A DNA stretch of 64,000 nt from Oxalobacteraceae bacterium (lineage in GTDB: Bacteria > Pseudomonadota > Gammaproteobacteria > Burkholderiales > Burkholderiaceae_D). Within the stretch, counting starts at the first letter, position 1; each line of letters starts with the position of its first letter. A model generated the notes under the pieces. It did not search any database. It saw only the letters and a program-made list of their open reading frames with translations, and was not told the origin of the DNA. The position numbers were made by a program, and so were the translations under genes. Below are positions 43,549 to 52,279 of the stretch, piece by piece. The stretch covers positions 62,001 through 126,000 of the forward strand of contig JABTBR010000001.1 in assembly GCA_013284265.1 (NCBI GenBank). The letters are read 5' to 3'.

Positions 43549-44037
43549 CTAGTGGCGTGCCTGGCCGTGGCCGTCGGCGCCGCTGGCGGCGAAGGATTTG
43601 CCCGCCGCGCTCATCTGTTCCAGCATCTGTCTTTGGCGGTCGCTGGCCTTGCTGGCTTCCTCGCGCGTGTTGCGCATCAGTTCCTCGGCCAAGGCATTGG
43701 CGGAGCGGCTGACGTTGGGCAGGTGCGATTCGGCGGCCTGGGCCAGCGCGGCGCAGCCGGTGGCGAGCAGATCGGCCAGGCCTTGCTGGTAGTTGCGCAG
43801 CGCGTTGCCGGCTTGCTCGCCGCGGCCGCTGTGCGCGGCGCTATTGGCGAATTCGGCCGGATTGGCGCTGCCCATCAGGTGCTGGCCCGTCTGGCCCCAT
43901 TCGGCCATCAGCTCGCGCGCCAGGTGCATGTTCAAAAAGCCCAGGCGATGCAGGGATTCGAGCATGCGCTGGGTAACGGCGGTGTTGAAGTTGATCAGTG
44001 CTTCCAGATGTGATTTGCTTGCCGGTGTGATGGCCAT
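43549..44037 (-). CDS. Phasin family protein
   Basis: 162 residues. Amphipathic helical phasin domain: LEALINFNTAVTQRMLESLH, RLGFLNMHLARELMAEWGQ, NYQQGLADLLATGCAALAQA and EELMRNTREEASKASDRQR. Phasins coat polyhydroxyalkanoate granules. It lacks the lysine-rich tail of the first phasin in this window. GAGG precedes the ATG at 44037. It lies about 115 bp upstream of the KGG gene on the same strand. Confidence 0.85.
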   Translation of the reverse strand: MAITPASKSHLEALINFNTAVTQRMLESLHRLGFLNMHLARELMAEWGQTGQHLMGSANPAEFANSAAHSGRGEQAGNALRNYQQGLADLLATGCAALAQAAESHLPNVSRSANALAEELMRNTREEASKASDRQRQMLEQMSAAGKSFAASGADGHGQARH

Positions 44038-44165
44038 GGTGTACCTCGCTGTAAAAAAAGTGAAGAGCAAACGCACCGGGTGGGACCCGGGCAGGAATTG
44101 CTGCAGGCAGCACAAAGGTAGACCTCAGATGTGGCGCTAAGTTCCGAAGGCGGGGAAGAGCTGGG

Positions 44166-44231
44166 ACACCCATGGCACAGTTCCGGGGGCCGACCCGACG
44201 GGTCGGACCCCAGGCTTATGCCGTGGGTTAA
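44166..44231. repeat. Dispersed palindromic element, copy 2 (short form, worn)
   Basis: Left end ACACCCATGGCA, centre CCGACCCGACGGGTCGG followed by ACCCCAG, right end ATGCCGTGGGTTAAA. The ends are imperfect inverted repeats of the family form AAACCCACGGC. It lies upstream of the second phasin and behind the CurA-like gene. Confidence 0.7.
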
Positions 44232-44282
44232 AGGGAGGATGGTGGCACGCTATCGGTGGCCGATAGGGCGGTAGGGACTGGC

Positions 44283-45317
44283 TTAGACGGGTGCGACCTG
44301 CAGCACCAGTTTGCCGAAGTTCTTCCCTTCAAACAGCATGTTCAGCGTTTGCGTGAAGTTCTCCAGGCCTTGCACCACGTCTTCCTTGCTGTGGATCTTG
44401 CCTTCCTTGAGCCATTTGCCCAAGGCGGCCACACCCAGGTGGTAGCGGTCGGCGTAGTCGAACACGACGATGCCTTCCATGCGCGCACGGTTGACCAGCA
44501 GCGACAGGTAGTTGGCCGGACCCTTGACCGGGGTGGTGTTGTTGTATTGCGAGATCGCGCCGCAGATGACGATGCGCGCTTTCATGTTGATGCGGGTGAG
44601 CACGGTATCGAGAATCTCGCCGCCCACATTGTCGAAGTACACGTCGACGCCCTTCGGGCAGTGTTCCTTCAGGCCGTCGCGGACCGAACCTTCCTTGTAG
44701 TCGATGCAGGCGTCGAAGCCCAGTTCCTTGACCACGAAGTCGCATTTTTCCTTGCCGCCGGCAATGCCGACCACGCGGCAGCCCAGTTGCTTGGCGACCT
44801 GGCCCACGGTCTGGCCGACCGCGCCGGCCGCGCCGGACACGACCACGGTTTCGCCGGCTTTCGGCTGGCCCGATTCGAGCAGGCCGAAGTAGGCGGTCAT
44901 GCCGGGCATGCCCAGGGTGTTCATATAGGTGGTCAGCGGTGCCAGGGCCGGATCGACCTTGAAGAAACTGCCGGTCTTGTCGTCGGCCGCGCCTATCCAG
45001 TAGCGCTGCACGCCGGTGCCGCCGGAGACGTGGTCGCCCACGGCAAACTTGGGCGACTTGGAAGCGAGCACCACGCCGATGCCACCGGCGCGCATGACTT
45101 CGCCGATGGCGACCGGGCGGATGTAGGATTTGGCATCGTTCATCCAGCCGCGCATGGCCGGATCGAGCGACAGATACAGCACTTTGACGAGGATTTCGCC
45201 ATCGGCCAGTTCACGTACGGGTTCTTCCACTTTCTGCCAGTCGCTGTCCTTGACCATGCCCACAGGGCGGGCCGCCAGGCGGAATTGCAGGTTCTTCTCC
45301 AAGATCGTCGATGTCAT
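44283..45317 (-). CDS. NADP-dependent medium-chain oxidoreductase (CurA-like)
   Basis: 344 residues. YLSLDPAMRGWMNDAKSYI at the N-terminus and the nucleotide-binding region VVVSGAAGAVGQTVGQVAKQ, GCRVVGIAGGKEKC, VYFDNVGGEILD and ICGAISQYN fit the leukotriene B4 dehydrogenase/CurA branch of the zinc-independent MDR family, which reduces C=C bonds of enones such as curcumin. GAGGAAC precedes the ATG at 45317. Single-gene unit, divergent from purU. Confidence 0.88.
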   Translation of the reverse strand: MTSTILEKNLQFRLAARPVGMVKDSDWQKVEEPVRELADGEILVKVLYLSLDPAMRGWMNDAKSYIRPVAIGEVMRAGGIGVVLASKSPKFAVGDHVSGGTGVQRYWIGAADDKTGSFFKVDPALAPLTTYMNTLGMPGMTAYFGLLESGQPKAGETVVVSGAAGAVGQTVGQVAKQLGCRVVGIAGGKEKCDFVVKELGFDACIDYKEGSVRDGLKEHCPKGVDVYFDNVGGEILDTVLTRINMKARIVICGAISQYNNTTPVKGPANYLSLLVNRARMEGIVVFDYADRYHLGVAALGKWLKEGKIHSKEDVVQGLENFTQTLNMLFEGKNFGKLVLQVAPV

Positions 45318-45523
45318 TATTGTTCCTCTAATGGGGGTGGCAGCGAATGTGCCACTTGAATGTGCCACTTATAGTACCGTAAAATTGCACGACCGTGCTA
45401 TTCCTTTTTTATTGGGATTTTGTTATATAAATACCCATCATTCTGGCACCTTTCTTACCGCTTCCGGCAAGTCATGCGACAATACCGCCCGTATGTTTCA
45501 ACCAACTCCCACTTTGCTTGCCC

Positions 45524-46393
45524 ATGACTAATCCCGAATACATTTTGACCCTGTCTTGCCACGACCAGCGCGGAATCGTTCATCGCGTATCGGGCTTCCT
45601 TGCTGAGCACGGCTGCAACATCATCGACTCGGCCCAGTTTGGCGACGCCGAATCGCAGCTGTTCTTCATGCGCGTCCACTTCTCGCTGGAAGACCGCGAC
45701 GTCAGCGACGCCTTGCTGCGCGCCGATTTCACCGTGCTGGCCGAACTGATGGCGCTGAACTGGGAGTTGCGCGACGCGCACTACAAGCCACGCGTGATGC
45801 TGATGGTGTCCAAGATCGGCCACTGCCTGAACGACCTGCTGTTCCGCTACAAGAGCGGGCTGCTGCCGGTGGAAATTCCGGCCATCGTGTCCAACCATAT
45901 GGACTTCTACCAGCTGGCCGCCAGCTACAACATCCCCTTCCATCACCTGCCGCTGGCCGCCGGTGCGCCGCAGGAAGCCAAGCAGGCGCAGGAAGCGCGC
46001 GTGATCGATATCATGAATACCCATCAGATCGACCTGGTGGTGCTGGCGCGCTACATGCAGATCCTGTCGCCCCAGCTGTGCACAGCGCTGAAGGGCAAGG
46101 CGATCAATATCCACCATTCCTTCCTGCCGAGTTTCAAGGGCGCCAAGCCGTATGCGCAGGCGCACCACCGCGGCGTGAAGCTGATCGGCGCGACCGCCCA
46201 CTTCGTCACCGGCGACCTGGACGAAGGTCCGATCATCGAGCAGGACGTGGAACGGGTCGACCATTCGATGACGGCCGAGACCCTGTCGGCCATTGGCCGC
46301 GACGTCGAGTGCGTGGTGCTGGCGCGTGCCGTCAAATGGTTCGTCGAACACCGCATTCTCCAGAACGGCGACAAGACCGTCGTATTCAAATAA
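45524..46393 (+). CDS. purU: Formyltetrahydrofolate deformylase
   Basis: 289 residues. An N-terminal ACT domain (LTLSCHDQRGIVHRVSGFLA) is followed by the formyltransferase-like domain: NHMDFYQLAASYNIPFHHLP, LVVLARYMQILSPQL, NIHHSFLPSFKGAKPYAQAH and the catalytic Asp region VTGDLDEGPIIEQ. PurU hydrolyses 10-formyl-THF to formate and THF, balancing one-carbon pools. The ATG at 45524 follows TTG-CCC. yaeQ follows 43 bp downstream. Confidence 0.95.
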   Translation: MTNPEYILTLSCHDQRGIVHRVSGFLAEHGCNIIDSAQFGDAESQLFFMRVHFSLEDRDVSDALLRADFTVLAELMALNWELRDAHYKPRVMLMVSKIGHCLNDLLFRYKSGLLPVEIPAIVSNHMDFYQLAASYNIPFHHLPLAAGAPQEAKQAQEARVIDIMNTHQIDLVVLARYMQILSPQLCTALKGKAINIHHSFLPSFKGAKPYAQAHHRGVKLIGATAHFVTGDLDEGPIIEQDVERVDHSMTAETLSAIGRDVECVVLARAVKWFVEHRILQNGDKTVVFK

Positions 46394-46436
46394 CCGTATT
46401 CACATAAGTTCATTTTTAGTCAGGCAGATTCACAAG

Positions 46437-46985
46437 ATGGCCCTCAAAGCAACGATTTACAAAGCCGACCTCCAGATTGCGGACATGGACCGCAATTTCT
46501 ACGAGACCCAGGTACTGACGCTGGCGCGCCACCCGTCCGAAACCGACGAGCGCATGATGGTGCGCCTGCTGGCCTTCGCCATCCACGCCAATGAAGCGCT
46601 GACCTTTACCAAGGGTCTGTTCGACGTGGAAGAGCCGGACCTGTGGCAGAAAGACCTGACCGGCGCGATCCAGCTGTGGATCGAAGTGGGCCAGCCGGAC
46701 GAGAAGGTGATCCTGAAAGCCTGCGGCCGCTCCGAGCACGTGGTGGTCTACAGCTACAGCGCCACCAGCCATATCTGGTGGAAGCAGCTGGCCAACAAGG
46801 TCGAGCGCTGCAAGAATCTGACCGTGATCAATCTGCCGTCGGACGCCGCCGAGGCGCTGTCCAAGATGGCCCAGCGCACCATGCAGCTGCAATGCACGAT
46901 CCAGGATGGCCAGATCTGGCTGACCGATGGCACCGAGACGGTGGAAATCGGCCGCGAGATCGTCAAGGCTGAGCGCGCGTTTTAA
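46437..46985 (+). CDS. yaeQ: YaeQ family protein
   Basis: 182 residues. MALKATIYKADLQIADMDRN, TLARHPSETDERMMVRLLAF, DLTGAIQLWIEVGQPDE and SHIWWKQLANKVERCKNL are characteristic of YaeQ, a small protein with a PD-(D/E)xK-like fold of uncertain role. The ATG at 46437 is used; the long upstream frame runs through purU. It follows purU on the same strand and may be co-transcribed. Confidence 0.9.
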   Translation: MALKATIYKADLQIADMDRNFYETQVLTLARHPSETDERMMVRLLAFAIHANEALTFTKGLFDVEEPDLWQKDLTGAIQLWIEVGQPDEKVILKACGRSEHVVVYSYSATSHIWWKQLANKVERCKNLTVINLPSDAAEALSKMAQRTMQLQCTIQDGQIWLTDGTETVEIGREIVKAERAF

Positions 46986-47030
46986 GGGAATCCTTAATGG
47001 TGTTAGTTTATGCGTGCCACTGCGTATGCA

Positions 47031-47130
47031 AACACCCACGGCAAAGAGCCGGGGTCTGACCCGCCGGGTCAGACCCCAGGGGTACGCCGTGGGTTCTAAT
47101 AAAAGCCGCCGGCCCTTTGCCGTGGCTTTT
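47031..47130. repeat. Dispersed palindromic element, copy 3 (short form, inverted orientation)
   Basis: AACACCCACGGCAAAGAGCC, then GGGGTCTGACCC and its mirror GGGTCAGACCCC, then GGGGTACGCCGTGGGTT. It is nearly the exact reverse complement of copy 5. An extra pair, AAAAGCC and GGCTTTT (47100-47130), flanks one side. Confidence 0.85.
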
Positions 47131-47203
47131 GATCACCGCGCGATAGCGATTATGCGTCTGCCATATAGGCGGCGCACCTGCCGCTTCAGCTATAATTCCG
47201 TTT

Positions 47204-47650
47204 ATGACAAGACCATCGACCATCTGGCGTCTGCAAGTCTGGATCGCATTATTCGCGATCCTGATGAACGCGCTCGCCCCGTCGATTTCCCATGCGGTCA
47301 ATTTCGCGCAGGGCCAGCCGCCAGGCTGGGAAATCTGCCGCTCCGATAGCGGCAGCCGCGCCGATACCAGTCTTCCCGATTTCTCCCGCTTCAGCGCCGT
47401 CAACGACGCCGGCAAAAAACTGCTGGTGCTGGCACCCGCCGATGCGCGCCAGTCCGACAAAAAAGCCATGAATATGGACGATTGCGGCTACTGCGCACCG
47501 CATGCGGGCAGCGTGGGCCTGATGCCGCCGCCGGTCGCCGGCCTGGGCGTGTTCGGCCCGCAGGCTTCCCATCCATTCCTGTTCTACCGTTCCCCGTCGC
47601 CGCTCGCAGCATGGTCGGCGGCGCGTCCGCGCGGCCCGCCCGCGGCCTGA
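47204..47650 (+). CDS. DUF2946-type exported protein
   Basis: 148 residues. A signal peptide (LQVWIALFAILMNALAPSIS) precedes a Ser/Pro-rich region with MNMDDCGYCAPHAGSVG; the Met/Cys/His cluster could bind copper. This fits DUF2946 proteins, which often lie in copper loci. It is upstream of PCuAC, YcnI and a TonB receptor on the same strand, with 187 bp to the next gene. The start at 47204 lacks a good ribosome site. Confidence 0.65.
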   Translation: MTRPSTIWRLQVWIALFAILMNALAPSISHAVNFAQGQPPGWEICRSDSGSRADTSLPDFSRFSAVNDAGKKLLVLAPADARQSDKKAMNMDDCGYCAPHAGSVGLMPPPVAGLGVFGPQASHPFLFYRSPSPLAAWSAARPRGPPAA

Positions 47651-47837
47651 TTCCCTTCTCCGTTTAACCGGCGCCGGGCGGCATGGCCCGCCGCGCGTCC
47701 GGCCGCAATTCCCTAGCCGATTTACCGTTCGCTGTACCGTGTGCCGCCTCGTTGCGGCATCCGTGCGCGCTGCCGCCATACCGATCCGCCGTTTGGATCG
47801 CCGTTGTGCGGCCGCGCCACCTCTATCTGGAACCGAT

Positions 47838-48299
47838 ATGAAAAAACAGACTATAGCCTTCGTCCTTGGCCTGCTGGCCAGCACCTGCGCGCTCGCGCAA
47901 TCGAGCGCGGTGAGCGTGCGCGATCCCTGGGTACGCGCCACCGTGGCCGCCGCCAAATCCACCGGCGCCTTCATGCAGCTGCAATCGGAGCGGGACGTGC
48001 GCCTGGTGTCCGTGCGCAGCCCGGTGGCCGGCGTGGCCGAGATTCACCAGATGTCCATGCAGGGCGACATGATGAAGATGCAGGCCGTCGATGGCCTCGA
48101 TCTGCCGGCCGGCAAACCGGTCAATCTGGCGTCCGGCGGCTACCATCTGATGCTGATGGACCTGAAGCGCCAACTGAAGGAAGGGGAGACCATTCCACTG
48201 ACCTTGCAAGTGCAGGGCAAGAACAAGAAGACCGAAACGATCTCTGTCGATGTGCCGGTCCGGGCAATCAATTACGCCGCACCACAGGGCAAGCACTGA
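47838..48299 (+). CDS. Periplasmic copper chaperone PCu(A)C
   Basis: 153 residues. The signal peptide (TIAFVLGLLASTCALAQ) is followed by VRDPWVRATVAAAKSTGAFM, the PCuAC opening. The copper site matches the canonical spacing exactly: His70, Met81, His103 and Met105 (H-x10-M-x21-H-x-M). PCuAC delivers Cu(I) to the CuA site or to cytochrome oxidases. The ATG at 47838 is chosen; an upstream extension is not signal-like. Confidence 0.92.
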   Translation: MKKQTIAFVLGLLASTCALAQSSAVSVRDPWVRATVAAAKSTGAFMQLQSERDVRLVSVRSPVAGVAEIHQMSMQGDMMKMQAVDGLDLPAGKPVNLASGGYHLMLMDLKRQLKEGETIPLTLQVQGKNKKTETISVDVPVRAINYAAPQGKH

Positions 48300-48331
48300 T
48301 GCGCAACTCCACACCTTTCAAGGATCAGATC

Positions 48332-48871
48332 ATGAACAAGACCTTTGTATCGCTGGCTGCATCGACCGCCCTGGCCATGCTTGCGCTGGCACCCGCTGCG
48401 CAGGCCCACGTCACGCTGGAGCAGCGCAGCGCGCCTGCTGGCGCCTATCAGAAGCTTACCTTCCGGGTCGGCCACGGCTGCGAAGGCAGCGCCACCAGAT
48501 CGCTATCGGTGCTGTTGCCGGAGTCGGTCGTCGGCGCCAAGCCGATGCCAAAAAACGGCTGGAAGGTCATCGCCGTGGACGGCAAGCTGTCGGTGCCGGT
48601 CGAGTCGCACGGCAAGACCATTTCCAGCGCGGTGCGCGAGATCCGCTGGACCGGCGGCCCATTGCCGGATGCGCACTACGACGAATTTTCGATGCAGGTT
48701 AAGCTGCCCGAGGACGCGGGCAAGCTGTATTTCAAGGTGGTGCAGCAGTGCGTCAAGGGTGCGCTGGCCTGGGATGAAATGCCCGGCGATAGCGCCGTCA
48801 AACTGAAGTCGCCGGCACCTGTGCTCGATGTCGTGTCCGAGCCCGCCGCGGCGCCGGCGCATCAGCATTGA
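48332..48871 (+). CDS. YcnI-like copper-binding protein (DUF1775)
   Basis: 179 residues. The signal peptide ends PAAQA, so the mature protein starts with His26 (HVTLEQRSAPAG), the copper ligand of the YcnI family. The beta-sandwich continues with YQKLTFRVGHGCEGSATRSL, GWKVIAVDGK, FSMQVKLPEDAGKLYFKVVQ and a His-containing C-terminus (PAHQH). AAGGA precedes the ATG at 48332; an in-frame ATG at 48299 is less likely. It probably works with PCuAC. Confidence 0.88.
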   Translation: MNKTFVSLAASTALAMLALAPAAQAHVTLEQRSAPAGAYQKLTFRVGHGCEGSATRSLSVLLPESVVGAKPMPKNGWKVIAVDGKLSVPVESHGKTISSAVREIRWTGGPLPDAHYDEFSMQVKLPEDAGKLYFKVVQQCVKGALAWDEMPGDSAVKLKSPAPVLDVVSEPAAAPAHQH

Positions 48872-48882
48872 AAGGCCCTCAC

Positions 48883-51192
48883 TTGAACCGTTTGTCCTTA
48901 CCCCTGCATCCGCTGACCTTGTCCATTTCGCTGGCGCTGGCTGGCGCCAGCGGCCATGTCTTTGCCGATCACGTTAAAAAACTCGATGTCGTTACCGTCA
49001 ACGGCGGCCGTCCCAGCTCGCTGCCGACGCAGATCCCGACCACGATCGAAGGCATCACCGCCGCCCAGATCGCGGACCGCATCAACGCCACCGACAGCGA
49101 GGATGTGCTCAAGTATTTCCCCAGCCTGAACGTGCGCAAGCGCTTCATCGGCGACTACGATCACGCCGTGCTGGCCAGCCGCGCCTCCGGCACCGGCAAC
49201 AGCGCCCGTTCGCTGGTGTATGCCGACGGTATTTTGCTGTCCAATCTGCTCGGCAATGGCGCCAACTACACGCCGCGCTGGGGTCTGGTCACGCCGGAAG
49301 AAATCGAGCGCGTCGATGTGCTGTACGGCCCGTTCTCGGCCGCCTATCCGGGCAATTCGGCCGGCGCCGTGGTCGACTTCTTGACGCGCATGCCGACCCG
49401 CTTCGAGGCGCATGTGAAGCTGTCCGCCTTTGACCAGCGGTACAAACAGTACGCGACCGACGCGAACTACACCGGCAAGCAGGGTAGTGCCTCGGTGGGC
49501 GACCGCCAGGGCGGCTGGTCGTGGTGGGTCGATCTGTCGCGCCTGGACAGCAATGGCCAGCCTATCGTCTTCGCGAACAAGCTGGCCAGCCGCGGCGTGA
49601 GCGGTACGGCGGGGTTGCCGGTGACGGGTGCGGTGGCCGACCGCAATCCCCTCAATCAGGACTGGCTGATACTGGGCTCGACAGGTCAGGTGCATACGGT
49701 GCAGGACCACGCCAAGGTCAAGCTGGCCTATGACGTGTCGCCGATCCTGCGCGCCAGTTATACGCTGGGCTGGTGGAAGAACAATACCGACCGCAGCGTG
49801 GAAAGCTATCTGCGCGACGCCAGCGGCAAGACCGTGTATCGCGGCGACGCGAACAATCAGGTCAATATCGGCGGTAAGAGCTACTCGCTGCTGGCATCCG
49901 ATTTTGCGCCCAGCTTCGCGACGCTGGAACACCTGATGCACGGTTTCTCGCTCAAGCAAACCAGCAAGGGCGTGTTCGACTGGGAAGTGGCGGCCAGCCT
50001 GTACGACTACAGCAAGGATCTGGTGCGCACGCCGACGGTGGCGCTGAGCGACCCACATGACAATGGCAAGGGCAATATCACCGATATGGGCGGCAGCGGC
50101 TGGAATACGCTGGCGCTGAAAGGCAGCTGGCGTCCGGACGGCATGGGCGGCGCGCATATCGTGGACTTCGGCCTGCAGCGCGACAGCGCGCTGTTGCGCA
50201 CCCATGTGTTCAGCAGCATGGACTGGCTGAACGCGAGTTCGGGCAGTCATGAGTCCACCTTCAACGGGAATACGCGGCTCGACAGCCTGTATGCACAGGA
50301 TACCTGGCGCTTGGCCCCGGCATGGAAGGCGACGCTGGGCGCGCGGCTGGAGCGCTGGCACGCTGACGATGGCGAGATCTCCACCGCGGCCTCGGTCAAC
50401 AGCGGCGTGGGGCTGCTGCCGTTTGCCGGACGCAGCGAGAGCAGCTGGTCACCCAAGGCGGCGCTGTCGTATCGCGCCAATCAGGAATGGACGCTGAAGG
50501 CCTCGGCCGGACGCGCGATCCGCAATCCGACGGCGGCGGAGCTGTTCCAGGGTTCCATCGTGGACGGGAAGATCGTCAATAACGATCCGAACTTGCGCGC
50601 GGAGCGCTCCTGGACCAGCGAGCTGACGGCCGAACGCGTGCTGGCGGAATCGAGCCTGCGCGCCACGCTGTTCCATGAGAACACCCGCGATGCGCTGTAT
50701 TCGCAGGCGCTGACGCCGCTGGTCAACACCATCCAGAACATCGGCGCGGTGCGCACCACGGGGCTGGAGCTGGCGTATCAGGGCGAGGATGTGCTGGTGC
50801 ATGGGCTGTCGCTGTCGAGCAGCCTGACTTATGCGGACTCGAAGATCGTGCGCAATGACGCCATGCCGTCCAGTGTGGGCAAACGCCAGCCGCGCGTGCC
50901 GGACTGGCGCGCCAACTTCCTGGCCAGCTACCATGTGGGCGACAAGTGGACCACGACGTTTGGGGCGCGCTATAGCGGCAAGCAGTACGGCACGCTGGAT
51001 AACAGCGATCCGAATGGCGAGACCTATACCGGCGTGTCGCGTTACTTCGTCACCGATGTGCGGGTGCGCTATCGGATTGGGCAGCGCTGGACCGCTTCGG
51101 TGGGGATAGACAATCTGAACGACGCCAGGTATTGGGCTTATCACCCTTATACCCAGCGTACCGTGCTGGCTGAGCTGCAATACGACTTGTAG
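48883..51192 (+). CDS. TonB-dependent outer-membrane receptor (copper locus)
   Basis: 769 residues. A signal peptide (LTLSISLALAGASGHVFA) precedes a plug domain (VDVLYGPFSAAYPGNSAGAV) and a large barrel ending YTQRTVLAELQYDL. The context of PCuAC and YcnI suggests copper or a copper chelate as substrate, similar in layout to OprC/NosA-type receptors (inference). The gene overlaps or abuts YcnI; TTG at 48883 has AAAGG 7 bp before it, and TTG at 48868 is the alternative. A repeat element follows the gene. Confidence 0.88.
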   Translation: MNRLSLPLHPLTLSISLALAGASGHVFADHVKKLDVVTVNGGRPSSLPTQIPTTIEGITAAQIADRINATDSEDVLKYFPSLNVRKRFIGDYDHAVLASRASGTGNSARSLVYADGILLSNLLGNGANYTPRWGLVTPEEIERVDVLYGPFSAAYPGNSAGAVVDFLTRMPTRFEAHVKLSAFDQRYKQYATDANYTGKQGSASVGDRQGGWSWWVDLSRLDSNGQPIVFANKLASRGVSGTAGLPVTGAVADRNPLNQDWLILGSTGQVHTVQDHAKVKLAYDVSPILRASYTLGWWKNNTDRSVESYLRDASGKTVYRGDANNQVNIGGKSYSLLASDFAPSFATLEHLMHGFSLKQTSKGVFDWEVAASLYDYSKDLVRTPTVALSDPHDNGKGNITDMGGSGWNTLALKGSWRPDGMGGAHIVDFGLQRDSALLRTHVFSSMDWLNASSGSHESTFNGNTRLDSLYAQDTWRLAPAWKATLGARLERWHADDGEISTAASVNSGVGLLPFAGRSESSWSPKAALSYRANQEWTLKASAGRAIRNPTAAELFQGSIVDGKIVNNDPNLRAERSWTSELTAERVLAESSLRATLFHENTRDALYSQALTPLVNTIQNIGAVRTTGLELAYQGEDVLVHGLSLSSSLTYADSKIVRNDAMPSSVGKRQPRVPDWRANFLASYHVGDKWTTTFGARYSGKQYGTLDNSDPNGETYTGVSRYFVTDVRVRYRIGQRWTASVGIDNLNDARYWAYHPYTQRTVLAELQYDL

Positions 51193-51222
51193 TGAAGTGT
51201 TAAGGCTCGCGGCGTCACCCTG

Positions 51223-51348
51223 AAAACCCACGGCGTAACGCTGAAAACCCACGGCGTAACCCTGGGGTCTGACCCCAGGGTCCGGTGAGGGGCTAGGCCC
51301 CGCCGATCCCGACGGGACCGGCCCCCGGCTCTTTGCCGTGGGTTTTAA
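51223..51348. repeat. Dispersed palindromic element, copy 4 (long form, doubled left end)
   Basis: The left end AAAACCCACGGCGTAAC occurs twice in tandem (51223-51242 and 51244 onwards), then CCTGGGGTCTGACCCCAGG, the long GC-rich interior shared with copy 1, and the right end GCCGTGGGTTTTAAATA (51335-51351). It lies between the TonB receptor and the truncated rlmI-like gene. Confidence 0.85.
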
Positions 51349-51467
51349 ATAGGCCCCCGGCTCCTTTGCTAGGGTTTTTTGCGGGCGTCACGGCCAGCCA
51401 AGTGGGCACCGCCATGAGGTATCATGCCGGTATTGCGCGGCCAAGCCGCCAAACTTACTGGAACCAC

Positions 51468-52103
51468 ATGCTTATCATCACCATCAAACAGGGCAAGGAA
51501 AAGAGCCTGCTGGCCGGCGATCCCCTGATCTATGCCTCCGCTGTCGACAAGGTCGACGGCAAGCCGCAGGAAAAAATGAAACCCGGTTCGACCGCCATCG
51601 TGCAGACCTCGGGACATCAGTTCATCGGCCGGGCGGCCTATAACTCCAAGTCGCAGATCCGCGCGCGTATCTGGACCTACAAGGAAGACGAGCCGATCGA
51701 CCACGCGATGATGAAGCGGCGCGTCAAGGAGGCTGTGGCCAAGCGCGCGGCGCTGGTCAAGAAGGCGTTGCCGACCCAACTGGTGCCAGTGGTGCGCGGC
51801 GACGAGGATGGCTTGTCCGGCCTGCTGGTGGACAGCTACGGCGGCGTGGACGGTTATCTGATCTGCCAGTTCCAGTCCGGCGGCGTGGACGCGTGGAAGG
51901 TGGCGATCGTGCAGGCGCTGCTGGCCGAAACGGGCTGCAAGAACGTGTATGAGCGCTGCGATGAGCTGATTCGCAAGGGTGAGGGCCTGCCGCTGTTCTC
52001 GGGTGCGCTGGCGGGCGATGAGCCGCCGCAGCGCTTGAGTGTGAATGTGGATGGCAAACATGTGTTCATGGATGTGCGCACGGGTTTTAAATATCCGAAG
52101 TAA
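51468..52103 (+). pseudogene. Truncated RlmI-type rRNA methyltransferase (PUA part only)
   Basis: 211 residues. The N-terminal PUA domain (IKQGKEKSLLAGDPLIYASA, GHQFIGRAAYNSKSQIRARI) and pre-methyltransferase region (EDGLSGLLVDSYGG, KNVYERCDELIRKGEGL, VFMDVRTG) match RlmI-type 23S rRNA cytosine methyltransferases, which have about 400 residues. The protein stops a few residues after VDVRTG, exactly where the SAM-binding domain (TGFYLDQR in intact homologues) should begin, so it has no catalytic domain. The bases at the break, GGGTTTTAAATA (52082-52093), equal the right end of repeat copy 4. It is probably non-functional as a methyltransferase. Confidence 0.85.
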
Positions 52104-52123
52104 ACGCGTGATATTGCAAAAAA

Positions 52124-52160
52124 GGCTGGCCTGGCGTGCGCGCCGCGCCAGCCTTTTTTT
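52124..52160 (+). terminator. Rho-independent terminator behind the truncated methyltransferase gene
   Basis: GGCTGGC (52124-52130) pairs with GCCAGCC (52147-52153), enclosing a GC-rich loop, followed by seven T residues. Since it is only 20 bp after the premature stop, the transcript end is intact even though the catalytic domain is gone. Confidence 0.8.
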
Positions 52161-52179
52161 AAGCCCACGGCGGCTTCTT

Positions 52180-52249
52180 TTAAACCCACGGCGTACCCCT
52201 GGGGTCTGACCCGGCGGGTCAGACCCCAGCTCTTTGCCGTGGGTTTTTA
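52180..52249. repeat. Dispersed palindromic element, copy 5 (short form)
   Basis: AAACCCACGGCGTACCCC, CTGGGGTCTGACCC, GGGTCAGACCCCAG and CTCTTTGCCGTGGGTTTTT. Preceded by an extra half element, AAGCCCACGGCGGCTT (52161-52176). It lies between the terminator of the truncated gene and a cytochrome c gene. Confidence 0.88.
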
Positions 52250-52279
52250 ATGGAGCCGCCGGCGCCTTTGCTTCAAGCT

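Noticed and set aside
47741..48331. In-frame 5' extension of the YcnI frame running through the PCuAC gene
   Set aside because: PCuAC in the other frame has a signal peptide and exact copper ligands; the extension is its shadow.
32009..52249. Dispersed elements taken as insertion sequences
   Set aside because: They are about 65-125 bp long and contain no ORF; no transposase or target duplication could be identified by eye.
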